A stretch of DNA of 64,000 nucleotides from Xiphydria camelus (GCA_963678675.1 OY783196.1:16362138-16426137); one strand, 5' to 3'; counted from the first letter of the stretch, positions 11,690 to 21,907 are shown. A program made the numbers and translations. The notes: generated by a model not told the origin, from the letters alone.

Positions 11690-12165
11690 GATGCTGTCGT
11701 CTCCTTTCCTGCTCTTTATACACAGGCAACCAGAGAAACACAGCACTGCATCCGTTCACGATCTCGATTATCGAAAAAAAAACAAACGATTATTAAACTA
11801 TACGGAGCGTCTGTCACATTCACCACTATTGAGATTCATAACTCCGATTACACTGAATTTTTACAGTTTATTAACAAGCGCGTCCGAGGATCGAAATAAA
11901 CACGAGGTTAATCGTTTCGCGAATGGAAATATTTTATTAACTTTGAAAATACCCAAATATTTAAGGAATATATTCTCTCACACACTCTCACATACATTTG
12001 ATGGCGTATGCGTGTGGCCGTATCTGTGTACATATTTCCGATCATGGCCGACTATCGCCGAAGGTAGGCGGAATTTTTGTGAGATTTTGACATATATATA
12101 TCGCCCGAGAAATCGGATTCTCGACTTTCAGGCGCAAGGGGCGTGGCTTCGCGTTCCTAAGGAAA
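11690..12165 (+). repeat. Duplicated segment, copy 1
   Basis: About 475 bp homologous in direct orientation to 52155-52625. Shared landmarks are aacaagcgcgtccgaggatc, atcgtttcgcgaatggaaat and catacatttgatggcgtatg. With the preceding hairpin cluster this makes 7.4-12.2 kb and 50.2-52.6 kb two diverged copies of one composite region. An open frame across it (11691-12191) is not preserved in the second copy. Confidence 0.65.
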
Positions 12166-12424
12166 AATCTCTGTTAATATGTAACTTATAACATTTATTC
12201 TGGTCTCTATCAATAGAAAATAGTCAATTTATATGGCGTAACTAAGCATAGTTTTGGTTATAACCGTATATTTATTGAGAAAATTCGATGTAAAAATTGA
12301 GGGGTGCAGGGGGCAGACATTTGTGGTGTGAAGAGACACGGGTGCGCTCGCGACATCAGCGCTGTCGTGTCTGAGTGCGAAACTACTTGAACGAACATGC
12401 CGCGAGACACTGCCGTGTCTCTTG

Positions 12425-12852
12425 ATACCTGGCTTGTCAGGTATAGAGGGTCGATTCACCATTTCGCGTAGCCTGACCCCTCTTTATGGCCAATCTAAAT
12501 GTAACTGATGAGGGGTCTCGACCGACGTCGCAACTGCAACATGTTGCAACAAGTTTCCATTCCAATGGAAACACGCAACATACAGCAACTTTTTCGTTTT
12601 GTTGCAGCAACAATGCGCGACACAGTGCAACTTACTGCAACAGTTTCGGAAACACGCAACAGAAACACAAATGTTGCTCTATGTTGCTTTGGTGGATACG
12701 CTGTTGCTGCAATATTTTTTGGAAACACGCAACAGCAACACAAAAGTTGCACTATGTTGCTTTGGTGGATACGCACGTTTACTGCGACATTTTTGGAAAT
12801 ATGCAACAGAAACACAAAAGTTGCAGTATGTTGCTTTGGTGGATCCGCGCCT
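12425..12852 (+). repeat. GTTGC-rich repeat, copy 2
   Basis: The inverted partner of 1676-2104, with the same internal units of about 72 bp and the same edge (ggatccgcgcc). It abuts exactly the truncated 3' LTR of copia B at 12853. The upstream DNA (about 12335-12425) contains a separate short inverted repeat around gagacac..gtgtctc. Confidence 0.75.
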
Positions 12853-13045
12853 TAAGGGACCCTCGTTCTCACGCCCTATGATTTCACAGTTTATGTTCAC
12901 GTAGATAAAACTCTGCATCTTGGGAACTCTCAGTTCTCCCCTTATGCTTTACGAGCTATGTATACGTAAACTAACTCTGCCGCTTGGGATATATATGTAT
13001 TCGTTTTTGACCATACTTTATTATCGAGGATAATAAAATCCAACA
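12853..13045 (-). repeat. Copia B 3' LTR, partial
   Basis: The 5' part (element sense) of the LTR, starting tgttggatttta on the minus strand and preceded by the polypurine tract gagggggcg (plus 13046-13055). About 176 bp of the LTR is missing at the junction with the GTTGC repeat. Confidence 0.85.
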
Positions 13046-13319
13046 CGCCCCCTCAAAAATGAATATATTTTCACTTAATTAAGCCTTGCACATTACATTT
13101 GCATAATATTTCAAATTTAAGTAAATACTACTTATGACAGACTTTCCTCGTGCTTCTAATCTTTCTAAATATCTTTTATCTCTGGGAAATACATATGGCC
13201 CAACATTCGTTGCAAGGGTGAAGGGAAAACCCAGTTAAAACCTCACCAGACCATTTCGAATAAAAAAATTAATCGTTTAGTGAGTACAATTATAAAACTA
13301 TTGTTTTTAAATTCTACAG

Positions 13320-13516
13320 TTATTCCAGGCCCATTTCTTTCCTGAGCTCCAGGAATTTGACTGCTGGCAATGGCTTTGTCAGTATGTCAGCAAGTTGATT
13401 TGCTGTGGGAATAAACTCAATTTTAATAACATTTTTCTCAACTTGTTCTCGTGAGAAGTGGTATTTTATATCAATATGCTTCGATTGTTTGTGACTGCTT
13501 GGATTGTTGGCGATAC
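13320..13516 (-). pseudogene. Copia B RNase H C-terminus
   Basis: The minus strand reads an ANNPSSHKQSKHIDIKYHF-type motif followed by ANQLADILTKPLP, the classic end of copia pol. It continues the RNase H piece that stops at 21391, so the DNA between is an insertion. The frame runs on into the inserted element by chance for about ten codons. Confidence 0.85.
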
Positions 13517-13623
13517 TACCCGAGTCGAAGATTTTGACCTGTTCCATTCTGAATAGACCTGTTTTAAGGTCTGTTTAGACCTGGTAGTGTCTTAGAATAC
13601 CTGTAAAGGGATTTTCCTCTAAA

Positions 13624-13647
13624 ACACACACACACACACACACACAC
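13624..13647. repeat. (AC)n microsatellite
   Basis: About twelve AC units in the left arm of the TACCC element. Confidence 0.9.
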
Positions 13648-14224
13648 CTGAGTTGTCCTGACATGTAAATATGGCCTTCACTGTCCTTAATAAATCGGAT
13701 ATATTCTTTCAAGCTTGTCGATGTCCTAACACATGCTGTTTAGCTCTTTTTCGTATAATTTAAAATTCATAGATAATCAATTAAACATTCTGAACGGAAA
13801 ATTATTTATAGGTAGCCTTGAATTGAAAGGAAAGGGAGGGGGGCAATGTATTAGCAATTTTATTAATTCCTCTCTCTATAATGCTGATAAATAAATAAAT
13901 AAATAAAAATATACACATTTTTGTGAATGAATAAAATATAGATAAATAAAATTAAAATTTAATTTTCTTCATTGAAAGAGGAACTATTATAGCGGGAAAG
14001 GGAAGGAGTGAGGAATATGATGTTCCTATTTTCTCAACTCATTTCCCTCTCTTCCAACGAAAAGAATATAATAAAAATCTGACTTAAAATTTACTATCAT
14101 TTTCATAAATTAAGTTATTTAATACGTTTAGTGGTTTTCAAATAATAATTAATTAATTGGGAACTTGCATGTGTCCGATTTTTAAATACTTTTGGTATTT
14201 AGAGTAAAAGTGGGACAGATGCCG

Positions 14225-14544
14225 TAGGAATTGATGGAAGCAAGGTGATTTGGAGTGAATTAATTAACAAAACGTAACTGAGTGGAAGTGATATTTATTA
14301 AGCCAATTCGACTTATGTCCTCACTCTTAGGAGAGCTCCGAGAGACTGACGCACAAAGCAAAACTTCTAATGCACTTGGTCCTTAGTTCTTACTCTCTCC
14401 CTATCGTTTCATATAAACATATACGATATTTGAGAGCGGACCCTACGTGCTGCTTTCTTATGAATAGTTCCCTTGTGAGATCATCGGTTCGCCGTATCAG
14501 ATTATTTAATAAATCTACTGAGCTGATTTTTGCTAATACCAATA
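14225..14544 (-). repeat. Copia A 3' LTR
   Basis: 320 bp, indistinguishable by eye from 18456-18775. In element sense it starts tattggtattagc and ends aattccta, unlike the usual TG...CA. Confidence 0.9.
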
Positions 14545-14556
14545 CTCCCACTCAAA
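14545..14556 (-). promoter_or_regulatory. Copia A polypurine tract
   Basis: The minus strand reads gagtgggag directly upstream of the 3' LTR, the expected primer site for plus-strand DNA synthesis. Confidence 0.75.
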
Positions 14557-14867
14557 AATTAGATCATTTATATTTCTTATTAATTTCATTCATTATTGGG
14601 GAATACACTGATAGGTCCAACATTTGTTGCTAGGGTTTGGGAAAAACCCCAATGTATAAAAACCCAACCAGACCTTCGTTAAACATATAGCTTTTACATG
14701 TCTTTACATCTGTTTCAAAAGAAATACATGATTTTTGTTTGTCTATTAACGTCTTACATTTTGTTATTACATTTCTTTGTGTCTCAAATAAAGGATTATT
14801 ATGTTTCCTCCCTCCTTTTTTTTTGAGTAAAAAGAAAAATAGAAAGTTGACGCTTAAGAGTTGACGC

Positions 14868-16634
14868 TTAAGAAGTTTTGGGATCCTGTAGACCAATCTG
14901 TTCACGAATGCTTAAGAATTTTATTAGAGGTAATGATTTCGTGAATGCATCCGCCAACTGGTTACCTGTGGAAATATATTTAATTATTACTTCTTTCTGT
15001 TCGATCTTTTCTCGTGAAAAGTGATACTTGACATCAATGTGTTTCGATCGTTTGTGATCTGTTGGATTGTTTGCTATAGCAATACATCCATTGTTATCTT
15101 CAAAGATAACTATTGGCTTCACTAATTCTACTTTAATGCTTAGTAAAAGTGATTTGAGCCAACATGCTTCTTTAATGCCCTCAAAAAGAGCCATGTACTC
15201 GGCTTCTGTTGAAGATGTTGCTACCGAGTTTTGCCGTTTTGTATTCCAACAGATCGTGTTGTGATCGAACATTTTGAATAAGTATCCCGTTGTGCTTTTG
15301 CGGTCGATTTCGTTGCCCGCCCAATCAGAATCTACATAGCCGATTAACAAATTTTCATAATTATTTTTTCTGTAAATCAACTTGAGTTCTAATGACCCTT
15401 TAACATATCGTAAAACTCTTTTCAAGCAATGCCAGAGTTCTTTGTTGTTTTTAATTTGATATCGACTTAGCAAATTCAGGGCAGTACAAAGATCTGGCCT
15501 TGTACACAACATAGCGTACATCAAACAACCAATTAGGTTTTTACAAGGCGCATCATAAAATTCGTCAGAGTTAAGTTCGGTATAATTTAATTTAACCTCT
15601 AATGGACTACTAGCAGGTTTACAGTCATTCATATTGAATTTCTGTAATATTTTGTTTAAATACGAGCTCTGATCTAAAGTTATAATTCCATTTTTTCTTT
15701 CAATATTAATACCCAAGAAGAATTTTACTTCTTTCACGTCTACCATTGAGAATTTATTAATTAAATACCCTTTAAAATTTATCATTGTATTCTCTTCGAA
15801 TGTTATTATCAAAATGTCATCTACGTAAAGTAGAACGTAAATGTTTTTAATAACTTGACCTCTGTCTAAGATATACAAGCAATGATCAACTGAGGAGTTT
15901 GTGAATTCATGTTCTTTAAGTACTTTGTCAAATTTTTGAAACCAGCACCGAGCTGATTGTTTCAAACCATATAACGTCTTCTTCAGTTTACATACATAGT
16001 TTTGCTTTGACTCTACTCCCTCAGGTATTCGCATGTGTATTTCTTCTATTAATGACCCATTAAGAAATGCAGTTTTAACGTCCATTTGATGGATCATTAA
16101 ATCGTTTTGATTTGCAAAAGCCAACATTAAACGTAAAGTTATTATTCGTGCGACAGGAGCAAAAGTTTCACAATAATCAGATGGATATTGCTGGCTAAAA
16201 CCTTTTGCAACTAGCCTTGCTTTATATTTAAGCGGGTTTCCCTCAGAATCATTTTTAATGTTAAAAACCCATTTGCAATCAACAATATTCTTTCCAATTG
16301 GGCAAGGTACTAATTCCCATGTATTATTTTGTAATAAAGATTCCATCTCATCTTTTATTGCCTTCTCCCACTTAAATCTATCATCTCGATCTTTTATTGC
16401 TTTATATGACTGGGGAATATCGTTTACCACCTGTGCACTTATTTGATAGCATTGTTCCTCATTATAAGAAACAGGAGACATATTTTTAATTCGTGCACTA
16501 CGTCGTGGTATAGGATCGTTTGTTTTAGCTTGAGAGTTTATGTCGCTTTGCGGCATTTTCTTTACTTGATCTGTTTCCGCCACAGATTTATTTATATTAC
16601 TCTCTTCGCTCCTACTGATTTCCATTTTTATCAT
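14868..16634 (-). CDS. Copia A reverse transcriptase and RNase H
   Basis: 588 residues. The N-terminal linker carries a charged PRRSARIK segment (about residues 43-50). The RVT_2-type reverse transcriptase runs from about residue 105, with KWVFNIK, the DVKTAFLNG motif and the catalytic YVDD at 270-273. RNase H follows with YVDSDWAG at 433-440, STEAEYMA, EDNNGCIAIANNP, and the HIDVKYHF end motif. All hallmark residues are present. It overlaps the upstream frame by 23 bp in a +1 register, so it needs frameshifting or reflects a one-base change in what is usually a single polyprotein. Its ATG is weak evidence for a separate start. Confidence 0.9.
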   Translation of the reverse strand: MIKMEISRSEESNINKSVAETDQVKKMPQSDINSQAKTNDPIPRRSARIKNMSPVSYNEEQCYQISAQVVNDIPQSYKAIKDRDDRFKWEKAIKDEMESLLQNNTWELVPCPIGKNIVDCKWVFNIKNDSEGNPLKYKARLVAKGFSQQYPSDYCETFAPVARIITLRLMLAFANQNDLMIHQMDVKTAFLNGSLIEEIHMRIPEGVESKQNYVCKLKKTLYGLKQSARCWFQKFDKVLKEHEFTNSSVDHCLYILDRGQVIKNIYVLLYVDDILIITFEENTMINFKGYLINKFSMVDVKEVKFFLGINIERKNGIITLDQSSYLNKILQKFNMNDCKPASSPLEVKLNYTELNSDEFYDAPCKNLIGCLMYAMLCTRPDLCTALNLLSRYQIKNNKELWHCLKRVLRYVKGSLELKLIYRKNNYENLLIGYVDSDWAGNEIDRKSTTGYLFKMFDHNTICWNTKRQNSVATSSTEAEYMALFEGIKEACWLKSLLLSIKVELVKPIVIFEDNNGCIAIANNPTDHKRSKHIDVKYHFSREKIEQKEVIIKYISTGNQLADAFTKSLPLIKFLSIREQIGLQDPKTS

Positions 16635-18336
16635 CAGTTTTCTGCCTTTTTATACTTGAATTCTCAAATTCAATTTCATTAATGTGTACTGGACGTGAGA
16701 TTTTAAAATTAACTTCATCAAATATAACGTCTCTAGCAATTATGAATTTATTTGTTTCGACGTTCAGCACTTTATAGCCACTTTGGTGGTAACCAACTAA
16801 TATCCCTTTGAATGACTTTTTATCAAACTTCCCTTTTCTTGTTTTATCAAGAATGTAAACAGTGCTACCGAAAATTTTTAGGTGATTTAATTTTGGTTTT
16901 CTATCGTGCCAAAGTTCGTATGGAGTTTTATTTCCATTAATGGCTTTTGTGGGGTTTATATTAATTAAATACGTAGCGGTTAAAACTGCTTCCCCCCATA
17001 ACTCCTTTCCCAAATTAGCCCCGTGTAACATTGCACGCGCTTTTTCGACTATTGTCCTGTTCATCCGTTCTGATATCGGATTTTGTTGAGGAGTGTGCGG
17101 TACTGTTAAATGATATTGAATCCCATTTTGTATACAAAATTCTTTGAATTCGTTAGACAGATATTCACCCCCATTGTCACAATTAAGATAAGCAATTTTC
17201 GAATCGAAATGTGTCTCACTTTTCTTAACAAAATTTTGAAATACAGTGAATGTATCTGATTTGCGCGCAATTAAATAAACGACTGTATAGTGAGTATATT
17301 CATCGATAAAAGAAGCAAAATAGCTTTTTCCGTCAATTGTTGCAGGTAACATTGGACCACATAAGTCAGAATGAATTATAAATAATGGCCTTTTTACGTG
17401 AGACCTATCTCTTGATTTTGCGAATGGGAGACGCGCCTGTTTCCCGTATATACAACCTTCACAAATTTCATCCGTGGGATTTACGGCTTGTAATTGTTTA
17501 TTATCAAGAACTAAATCGTTTCTTTTCATTTCTAAAAATTTCGACTTTTCTATATGCCCAAGTCGCTCATGCCAAAGTTTATACATTGTTTTCTCATTCG
17601 CGTTGGTTTGATTACACATTTTCTTACGAATGGTGAAATTAATACAACATAAATTGTTAAATGACTCACCAGTTGCAATAACCTTGTCGCCTTTCTCAAT
17701 CGTTACCTTACCATACTCTTTAAATGTTACTCGCATTCCAGCTTGTTGAATTCTGCTTACAGATAGCAGATTGTGAGGTAGATCAGGTGCGTACAGGACG
17801 TTGTCTAAGGTTCCTTGAACTCCTTGGTCTGTTGTCACCTCTATTCTTCCTCTTTTTATTGCAGTTATAGTTTCGCTCTTCTTTGCAATTGTTATTTCAA
17901 TCGGTTCCTCCAAATCGGTTACAGCTGCAAATATGTCCAGATCATTAGTTAAATGGTCAGTAGCACCTGAATCCAGTAGAAAGGTTGATTTATCTGCAGT
18001 GTCTGAATGATTGGTTGAAAGAGATCCGACTCCACTCATAAATGCGAAGCTCCCATTATCATCTTGAATCTGGACAGTTTGTATTGTCCTTGGGCGGTCG
18101 TCAGTTTCTGTTGCAAAAGTAAGCATTGAGTCACTCAGGTGTTCGATGATTATAGCTTTTGCCACTCTTTCTGCCTTTCTCCATTTATCAGTCAATTCTT
18201 CAGGAGGTGTTTTGTCCAGAACGTCCAGTGCATCTTCTTCCTCAATCGCGGATCGGATTCGGAATTTCCAGATGGCATACTTCTCACCATTAAAGGGATT
18301 AATGTTTTTTCTTTTTCTTTTCTTTTCGTCACTCAT
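16612..18336 (-). CDS. Copia A gag (deleted), protease and integrase
   Basis: I choose the MSDEKKRK start at 18336; an ATG 33 bp upstream is also in frame. The N-terminal part of a UBN2-type gag is present (FNGEKYAIWKFR, residues about 16-27), but the frame passes from FATE almost directly to the pre-protease segment. About 190 residues, including the zinc knuckle, are missing compared with copia B. The protease has DSGA near residues 122-125. The integrase has the HERLGH...C..C zinc motif, then a core with HSDLCG, DNGGEY and a PISERMNR motif holding the acidic residue. The frame ends at 16612 while RT continues in another register. Confidence 0.88.
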   Translation of the reverse strand: MSDEKKRKRKNINPFNGEKYAIWKFRIRSAIEEEDALDVLDKTPPEELTDKWRKAERVAKAIIIEHLSDSMLTFATETDDRPRTIQTVQIQDDNGSFAFMSGVGSLSTNHSDTADKSTFLLDSGATDHLTNDLDIFAAVTDLEEPIEITIAKKSETITAIKRGRIEVTTDQGVQGTLDNVLYAPDLPHNLLSVSRIQQAGMRVTFKEYGKVTIEKGDKVIATGESFNNLCCINFTIRKKMCNQTNANEKTMYKLWHERLGHIEKSKFLEMKRNDLVLDNKQLQAVNPTDEICEGCIYGKQARLPFAKSRDRSHVKRPLFIIHSDLCGPMLPATIDGKSYFASFIDEYTHYTVVYLIARKSDTFTVFQNFVKKSETHFDSKIAYLNCDNGGEYLSNEFKEFCIQNGIQYHLTVPHTPQQNPISERMNRTIVEKARAMLHGANLGKELWGEAVLTATYLININPTKAINGNKTPYELWHDRKPKLNHLKIFGSTVYILDKTRKGKFDKKSFKGILVGYHQSGYKVLNVETNKFIIARDVIFDEVNFKISRPVHINEIEFENSSIKRQKTDDKNGNQ

Positions 18337-18439
18337 TGTCACTAATTTTTTTTTTTTATAAAGAAACACTATTCACATTTGCACTTACAGTGTCAATAAC
18401 GAGTTTTTATATATTTTAATTAATCACTCCAATCTATGT

Positions 18440-18454
18440 CTGGGCCCATAACCC
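18440..18454 (-). promoter_or_regulatory. Copia A primer binding site (initiator tRNA-Met half)
   Basis: ctgggcccataaccc on the plus strand is the anticodon stem-loop sequence of insect initiator tRNA-Met. Known copia elements prime from an internal half-tRNA of this kind. It lies one base from the LTR edge. Copia B has the same site. Confidence 0.85.
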
Positions 18455-18455
18455 G

Positions 18456-18775
18456 TAGGAATTGATGGAAGCAAGGTGATTTGGAGTGAATTAATTAACA
18501 AAACGTAACTGAGTGGAAGTGATATTTATTAAGCCAATTCGACTTATGTCCTCACTCTTAGGAGAGCTCCGAGAGACTGACGCACAAAGCAAAACTTCTA
18601 ATGCACTTGGTCCTTAGTTCTTACTCTCTCCCTATCGTTTCATATAAACATATACGATATTTGAGAGCGGACCCTACGTGCTGCTTTCTTATGAATAGTT
18701 CCCTTGTGAGATCATCGGTTCGCCGTATCAGATTATTTAATAAATCTACTGAGCTGATTTTTGCTAATACCAATA
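18456..18775 (-). repeat. Copia A 5' LTR
   Basis: 320 bp, indistinguishable by eye from the 3' LTR, flanked outside by gatgccg. It should carry the element promoter, although I do not see a clear TATA box in element sense. Confidence 0.9.
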
Positions 18776-19085
18776 GATGCCGCAGTCTCTGTTTAACTTT
18801 GAACTCGATTATCTCGAAACGCAGTAGAGATATGTGAAAAATGCGTAGCAACTTTTTTACAGTAGAAATATAAATAAACACTTTTTTTTATCTATACTTT
18901 TCTTCGATACCTGCAATCGATTTCGAGATAATCGATTTTGAACTTGCTCTTCAACCGCGGCGTCTATCCCACTTTTATCCTATCTACTCTTTAAGCCTTA
19001 ACAATAGGTATTTGTAAAAAAAGAAAATGATCAGTTATCTTGTTTAAATATTTTGTGATAGTTTGTGTTTAATTAAAGTTTGACT

Positions 19086-19320
19086 TGTGGCGACCCGTCA
19101 TGCTTTGGCGGCCTGACGCCAGGTTGCACCGACCCTCTCGGACCTCGGATCGCGGGTCCTGGCCCCCGGCTGTCGGCTCTCTCGGTAGTAAAACGGCGGT
19201 AAATTACTATATAAGAGGATCACAGGGCGTCTAAGGCAGGGGTCGGCCTAGCCTTACTGTCTAGTCCATAGGCCGATTCCGGGTCGAAATGGCGAACGTA
19301 ATTTTCGTTCGTTCGCCACA
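19086..19320 (+). repeat. Probable solo LTR
   Basis: A 235-bp block starting tgtggcgaccc and ending ttcgttcgccaca, so it has TG...CA ends with an inverted tgtggcga terminus. A TATA-like tatataagagg lies near 19209. Flanks are gact and gaca, a 3-of-4 match. No internal retrotransposon sequence is adjacent, which fits LTR-LTR recombination. Orientation is inferred from the TATA box. Confidence 0.6.
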
Positions 19321-19406
19321 GACAATTTTTGAACACAATTTTTCGACACGTGACGTCATGACACTAAGTGTGTTGAATACAAATTAAATAACTGCATATT
19401 TATTTA

Positions 19407-19549
19407 CCGTATGTCCCATAAGAAGCGCAATAAGCGACATTTACCTTCGGCAGTATTTACCGACGGTGCACATGTAAAAGACTCAAGCACCGTCGGCAAA
19501 TACTGCCGAAGGTAAATGTCGCTTGTTGCGTTTCTTATGGGACATACGG
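19407..19549. mobile_element. Hairpin MITE, ccgtatgtcc family, copy 1
   Basis: A 143-bp near-perfect palindrome with ends ccgtatgtcccataagaa and its complement, flanked by TA. Two longer hairpins with related ends are at 28409-28783 and 31816-32090. Confidence 0.85.
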
Positions 19550-19705
19550 TATACTTGGGAGGAAGGGGAAAAGGGTGGGGGAAACAAAATTCAGAAGGCC
19601 TTCTTAGACCTGGTTAGTACCTGCGATAGGAAAATAACGGCTTTTTCCCAGGTCTACTGTGAAAAGTCCGTGTTAGACCTGTTTGCGTCTGATATTCACC
19701 GTAAA

Positions 19706-21257
19706 GGCCATCACACAGAAAATTCCGTAAGACGTAAGACGTAAGCGAATAGATCAATCAGGATCAAGTATTCTGATGTCCGTAAGACGTAAGAACCCCA
19801 CCACTTTCGTCCGTAAGACGTAAAATGTAACGTCGAAAACTTTCGTCCGGTTGAAATTTTTACGGCGAACGTCTTACGGACAACCAATCACAAAGTTTCC
19901 CGAGTTATTTGATATCATAGGCCCACAAAAATAAATATTTTTCTCTGTATTTCGAACCAGACCAGGTGATTCTTGTAGATTGATATACGCTAAAAACGAA
20001 TCTGACTCTCAAATTTGCGTACCAGGTCAGAATTTCGAGATGCTTGAGGTTAAATGTACGAAAACGTGCGATTTTGGCCATATTCACAGCTCCGTACAAT
20101 GAAAGTAAAAAATTTTTCTTAATTGCACATGCAGCATTTGAAAGTGTTGTTTTTGAACTTTATAATACATTCCTTGATTGCTCCTAAACGATTTTATTAA
20201 GCTAAATTTCAATACGATAAGTCTATCCTTCAAGTTCACCGCGCCACGCGTGCATACAGACGCTCTAGAGCTGTTTACATCTAACCTAAAATCTAGAAGT
20301 GTCAGTTTGATATTGTTAATAATTTCACGTCAATTGGGAAGAAAAGTTTAACAGTAAGTACATTTAATTATTGATTACACTCAGTTCCTATATATAATAA
20401 ATAGAAAAGCCATACCTATATTGACATAAGGATACAGTGAATCGTATTCATCTGCTTTTTTTCATAAAAAATACAAATAATAACATTCGACAATATTATT
20501 CTCGAGATATAGTTTGATGAACATGACGTGATAGCATTCTCTGAAATTTTATCACATAAATATCTCTTGAAGAACCCTGGAAAAAAATATGCATACGATT
20601 TATATTGGTCGAACCCACCATCGACGATTCAACCATCTCCGTGATCGTTTCTTCTTCAAAACAAGCATACCTGTAGCCACCAACAAAATCCCCAGCAATA
20701 TTTCATTATTTCTCGGCATGTTTGAACTACCTGAAAAATAATTTTATCTATATAATAGGCATAGGAAATGAAAATATTTTTTTCCAGGATTCTTCAAGAG
20801 ATATTTATGTGACAAAATTTCAGAGAATGCTATCACGTCATGTTCATCAAACGATGGCTCGAGAATAATATTGTTGAGTGTTATTATTTATATTTTTTAT
20901 GAAAAAAACAGATGAATACGACAGTTCTGACTCTTCACGTCATTCATTTTACATTGCGGTTTACTGTATCCTTATGTCAATCTAGGAATGGCTTTTCTGT
21001 TTATTATATATAGGAACTGAGTGTAATCAATAATTAAATGTACTTACTGTTAAGCTTTTCTTCCCAATTGAAATGAAATCATTATCAAACTGGCACTTCT
21101 AGATTCTAAGTTGCATATAAATTACATACTAAAAAAATAGAGGGTGGGGACAGCGTCTTCGTTCAGCATTGGTCAAAGCTTACGTCTTACGCCGCGTTTG
21201 TGTGATGAACCTCACGTTTTACGTCTTACGTCTTACGGAATTTTCTGTGTGATGGCC
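19706..21257. mobile_element. TIR element with cgtaagacgtaag subterminal repeats
   Basis: Outer ends ggccatcacacagaaaattc and its complement. Inside both ends the words cgtaagacgtaa are iterated many times, on the left near 19727-19870 and on the right near 21180-21240. Clustered subterminal repeats of this type are transposase-binding sites in hAT-like elements; that assignment is inference. The flanks do not give a clean duplication. A foldback (about 20285-21105) occupies the middle. Confidence 0.65.
20285..21105. mobile_element. Foldback, about 310-bp arms
   Basis: Left arm about 20290-20595 and right arm about 20785-21102 are reverse complements, sharing for example tgatgaacatgacgtgatag and its complement. 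The right arm has an extra stretch near 20925-20955. No ORF of note. Confidence 0.75.
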
Positions 21258-21386
21258 TTAACTAGGCTATGAAAGGACAAGCAAGGTTTACTTTCTACAT
21301 TTCCCTAAGACCTGGTTCATTCCTTTTAGACCTGCAAACGTTCATTCTTAGCAGAGCTTACCAGGTAAAAATATTCGACCCGGGTA

Positions 21387-21903
21387 ATACAACCCATATT
21401 GTCTTCGTAAATTTTGATTGGATCTAAGATATTTATATTTATACTGATTGCCAAAGATTTCAACCAAAGTGCTTCTCTCACGGCTTCAAACAAAAAGCCA
21501 TGTATTTTGCTTCGGTGGATGAGGCAGCTACCAATGCTTGCCTCTTTGTGTTCCAACAAATAGTGCATTGGTCGTACAACTTATATAAGAAACCCGTTGT
21601 ACTTTTTCTATCGGTTTGTTCACTGCCTCCCCAGTCTGAATCGACATAACCACTCAAGATGTTTTCATAACAACTTTTAACATATGTCAACTTGATATCT
21701 GCAGATCCTTTGAGATACCTGAGTACTCTTTTCAGATTTTTCCACAACTCTTTATTATTCTTATTCGTAAAACGGCTCAATATATTTACGGCTGTACTCA
21801 AGTCTGGTCGTGTACAAAGCATTATGTACAATAGACAACCAATTAGACTCCGACAGGGCGCTTCATATTTTTCATCTGAATTCAAAGCTAAATAGTCCAA
21901 TGT
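21387..21903 (-). pseudogene. Copia B RT C-terminal connection and RNase H
   Basis: The minus strand encodes APCRSLIGCLLYIMLCTRP, an LKRVLRYLKG segment, YVDSDWGG, STEAKYMA and KIYEDNMGCI, all copia pol landmarks. The reading is broken by a frameshift near 21480 and stops at the inserted TACCC element, resuming at 13516. Confidence 0.85.
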
Positions 21904-21907
21904 AGTA

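Larger units (their letters stand above)
14225..18775 (-). mobile_element. Copia A: young Ty1/copia element
   Basis: A 4.55-kb minus-strand Ty1/copia element with two 320-bp LTRs (14225-14544 and 18456-18775) that look identical by eye. The flanks are gatgccg on both sides (14218-14224 and 18776-18782), longer than the 5 bp usual for copia. An initiator-tRNA-type primer site and a polypurine tract are present. Two overlapping frames cover gag-protease-integrase and RT-RNase H. Gag is internally deleted. Identical LTRs imply very recent insertion. Confidence 0.9.
14207..18975. mobile_element. MITE split by copia A
   Basis: Left piece about 14207-14224 and right piece about 18776-18975. The ends aaagtgggacagatgccg and its near complement are flanked by TA (14205-14206 and 18976-18977). 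With copia A removed the MITE is about 210 bp. It sits inside the TACCC element and is the direct target of copia A. Confidence 0.75.
13517..21386. mobile_element. DNA transposon with TACCC termini, non-autonomous
   Basis: Inverted termini tacccgagtcgaag (left) and the complement of tacccgggtcgaat (right) extend about 26 bp. ATAC flanks both ends (13513-13516 and 21387-21390) and joining the flanks restores a continuous copia B reading. The ends hold iterated agacctg/caggtct motifs. No transposase is seen. Removing copia A (14225-18775) leaves about 3.3 kb, which also contains a solo LTR and several MITEs. A 4-bp duplication occurs in Sola- or Chapaev-type elements, but I cannot assign the family. 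Confidence 0.75.

Noticed and set aside
12486..12881. 131-codon frame across the GTTGC repeat
   Set aside because: All three forward registers and the reverse strand are open because of the repeat unit; the peptide is a repeat artefact.
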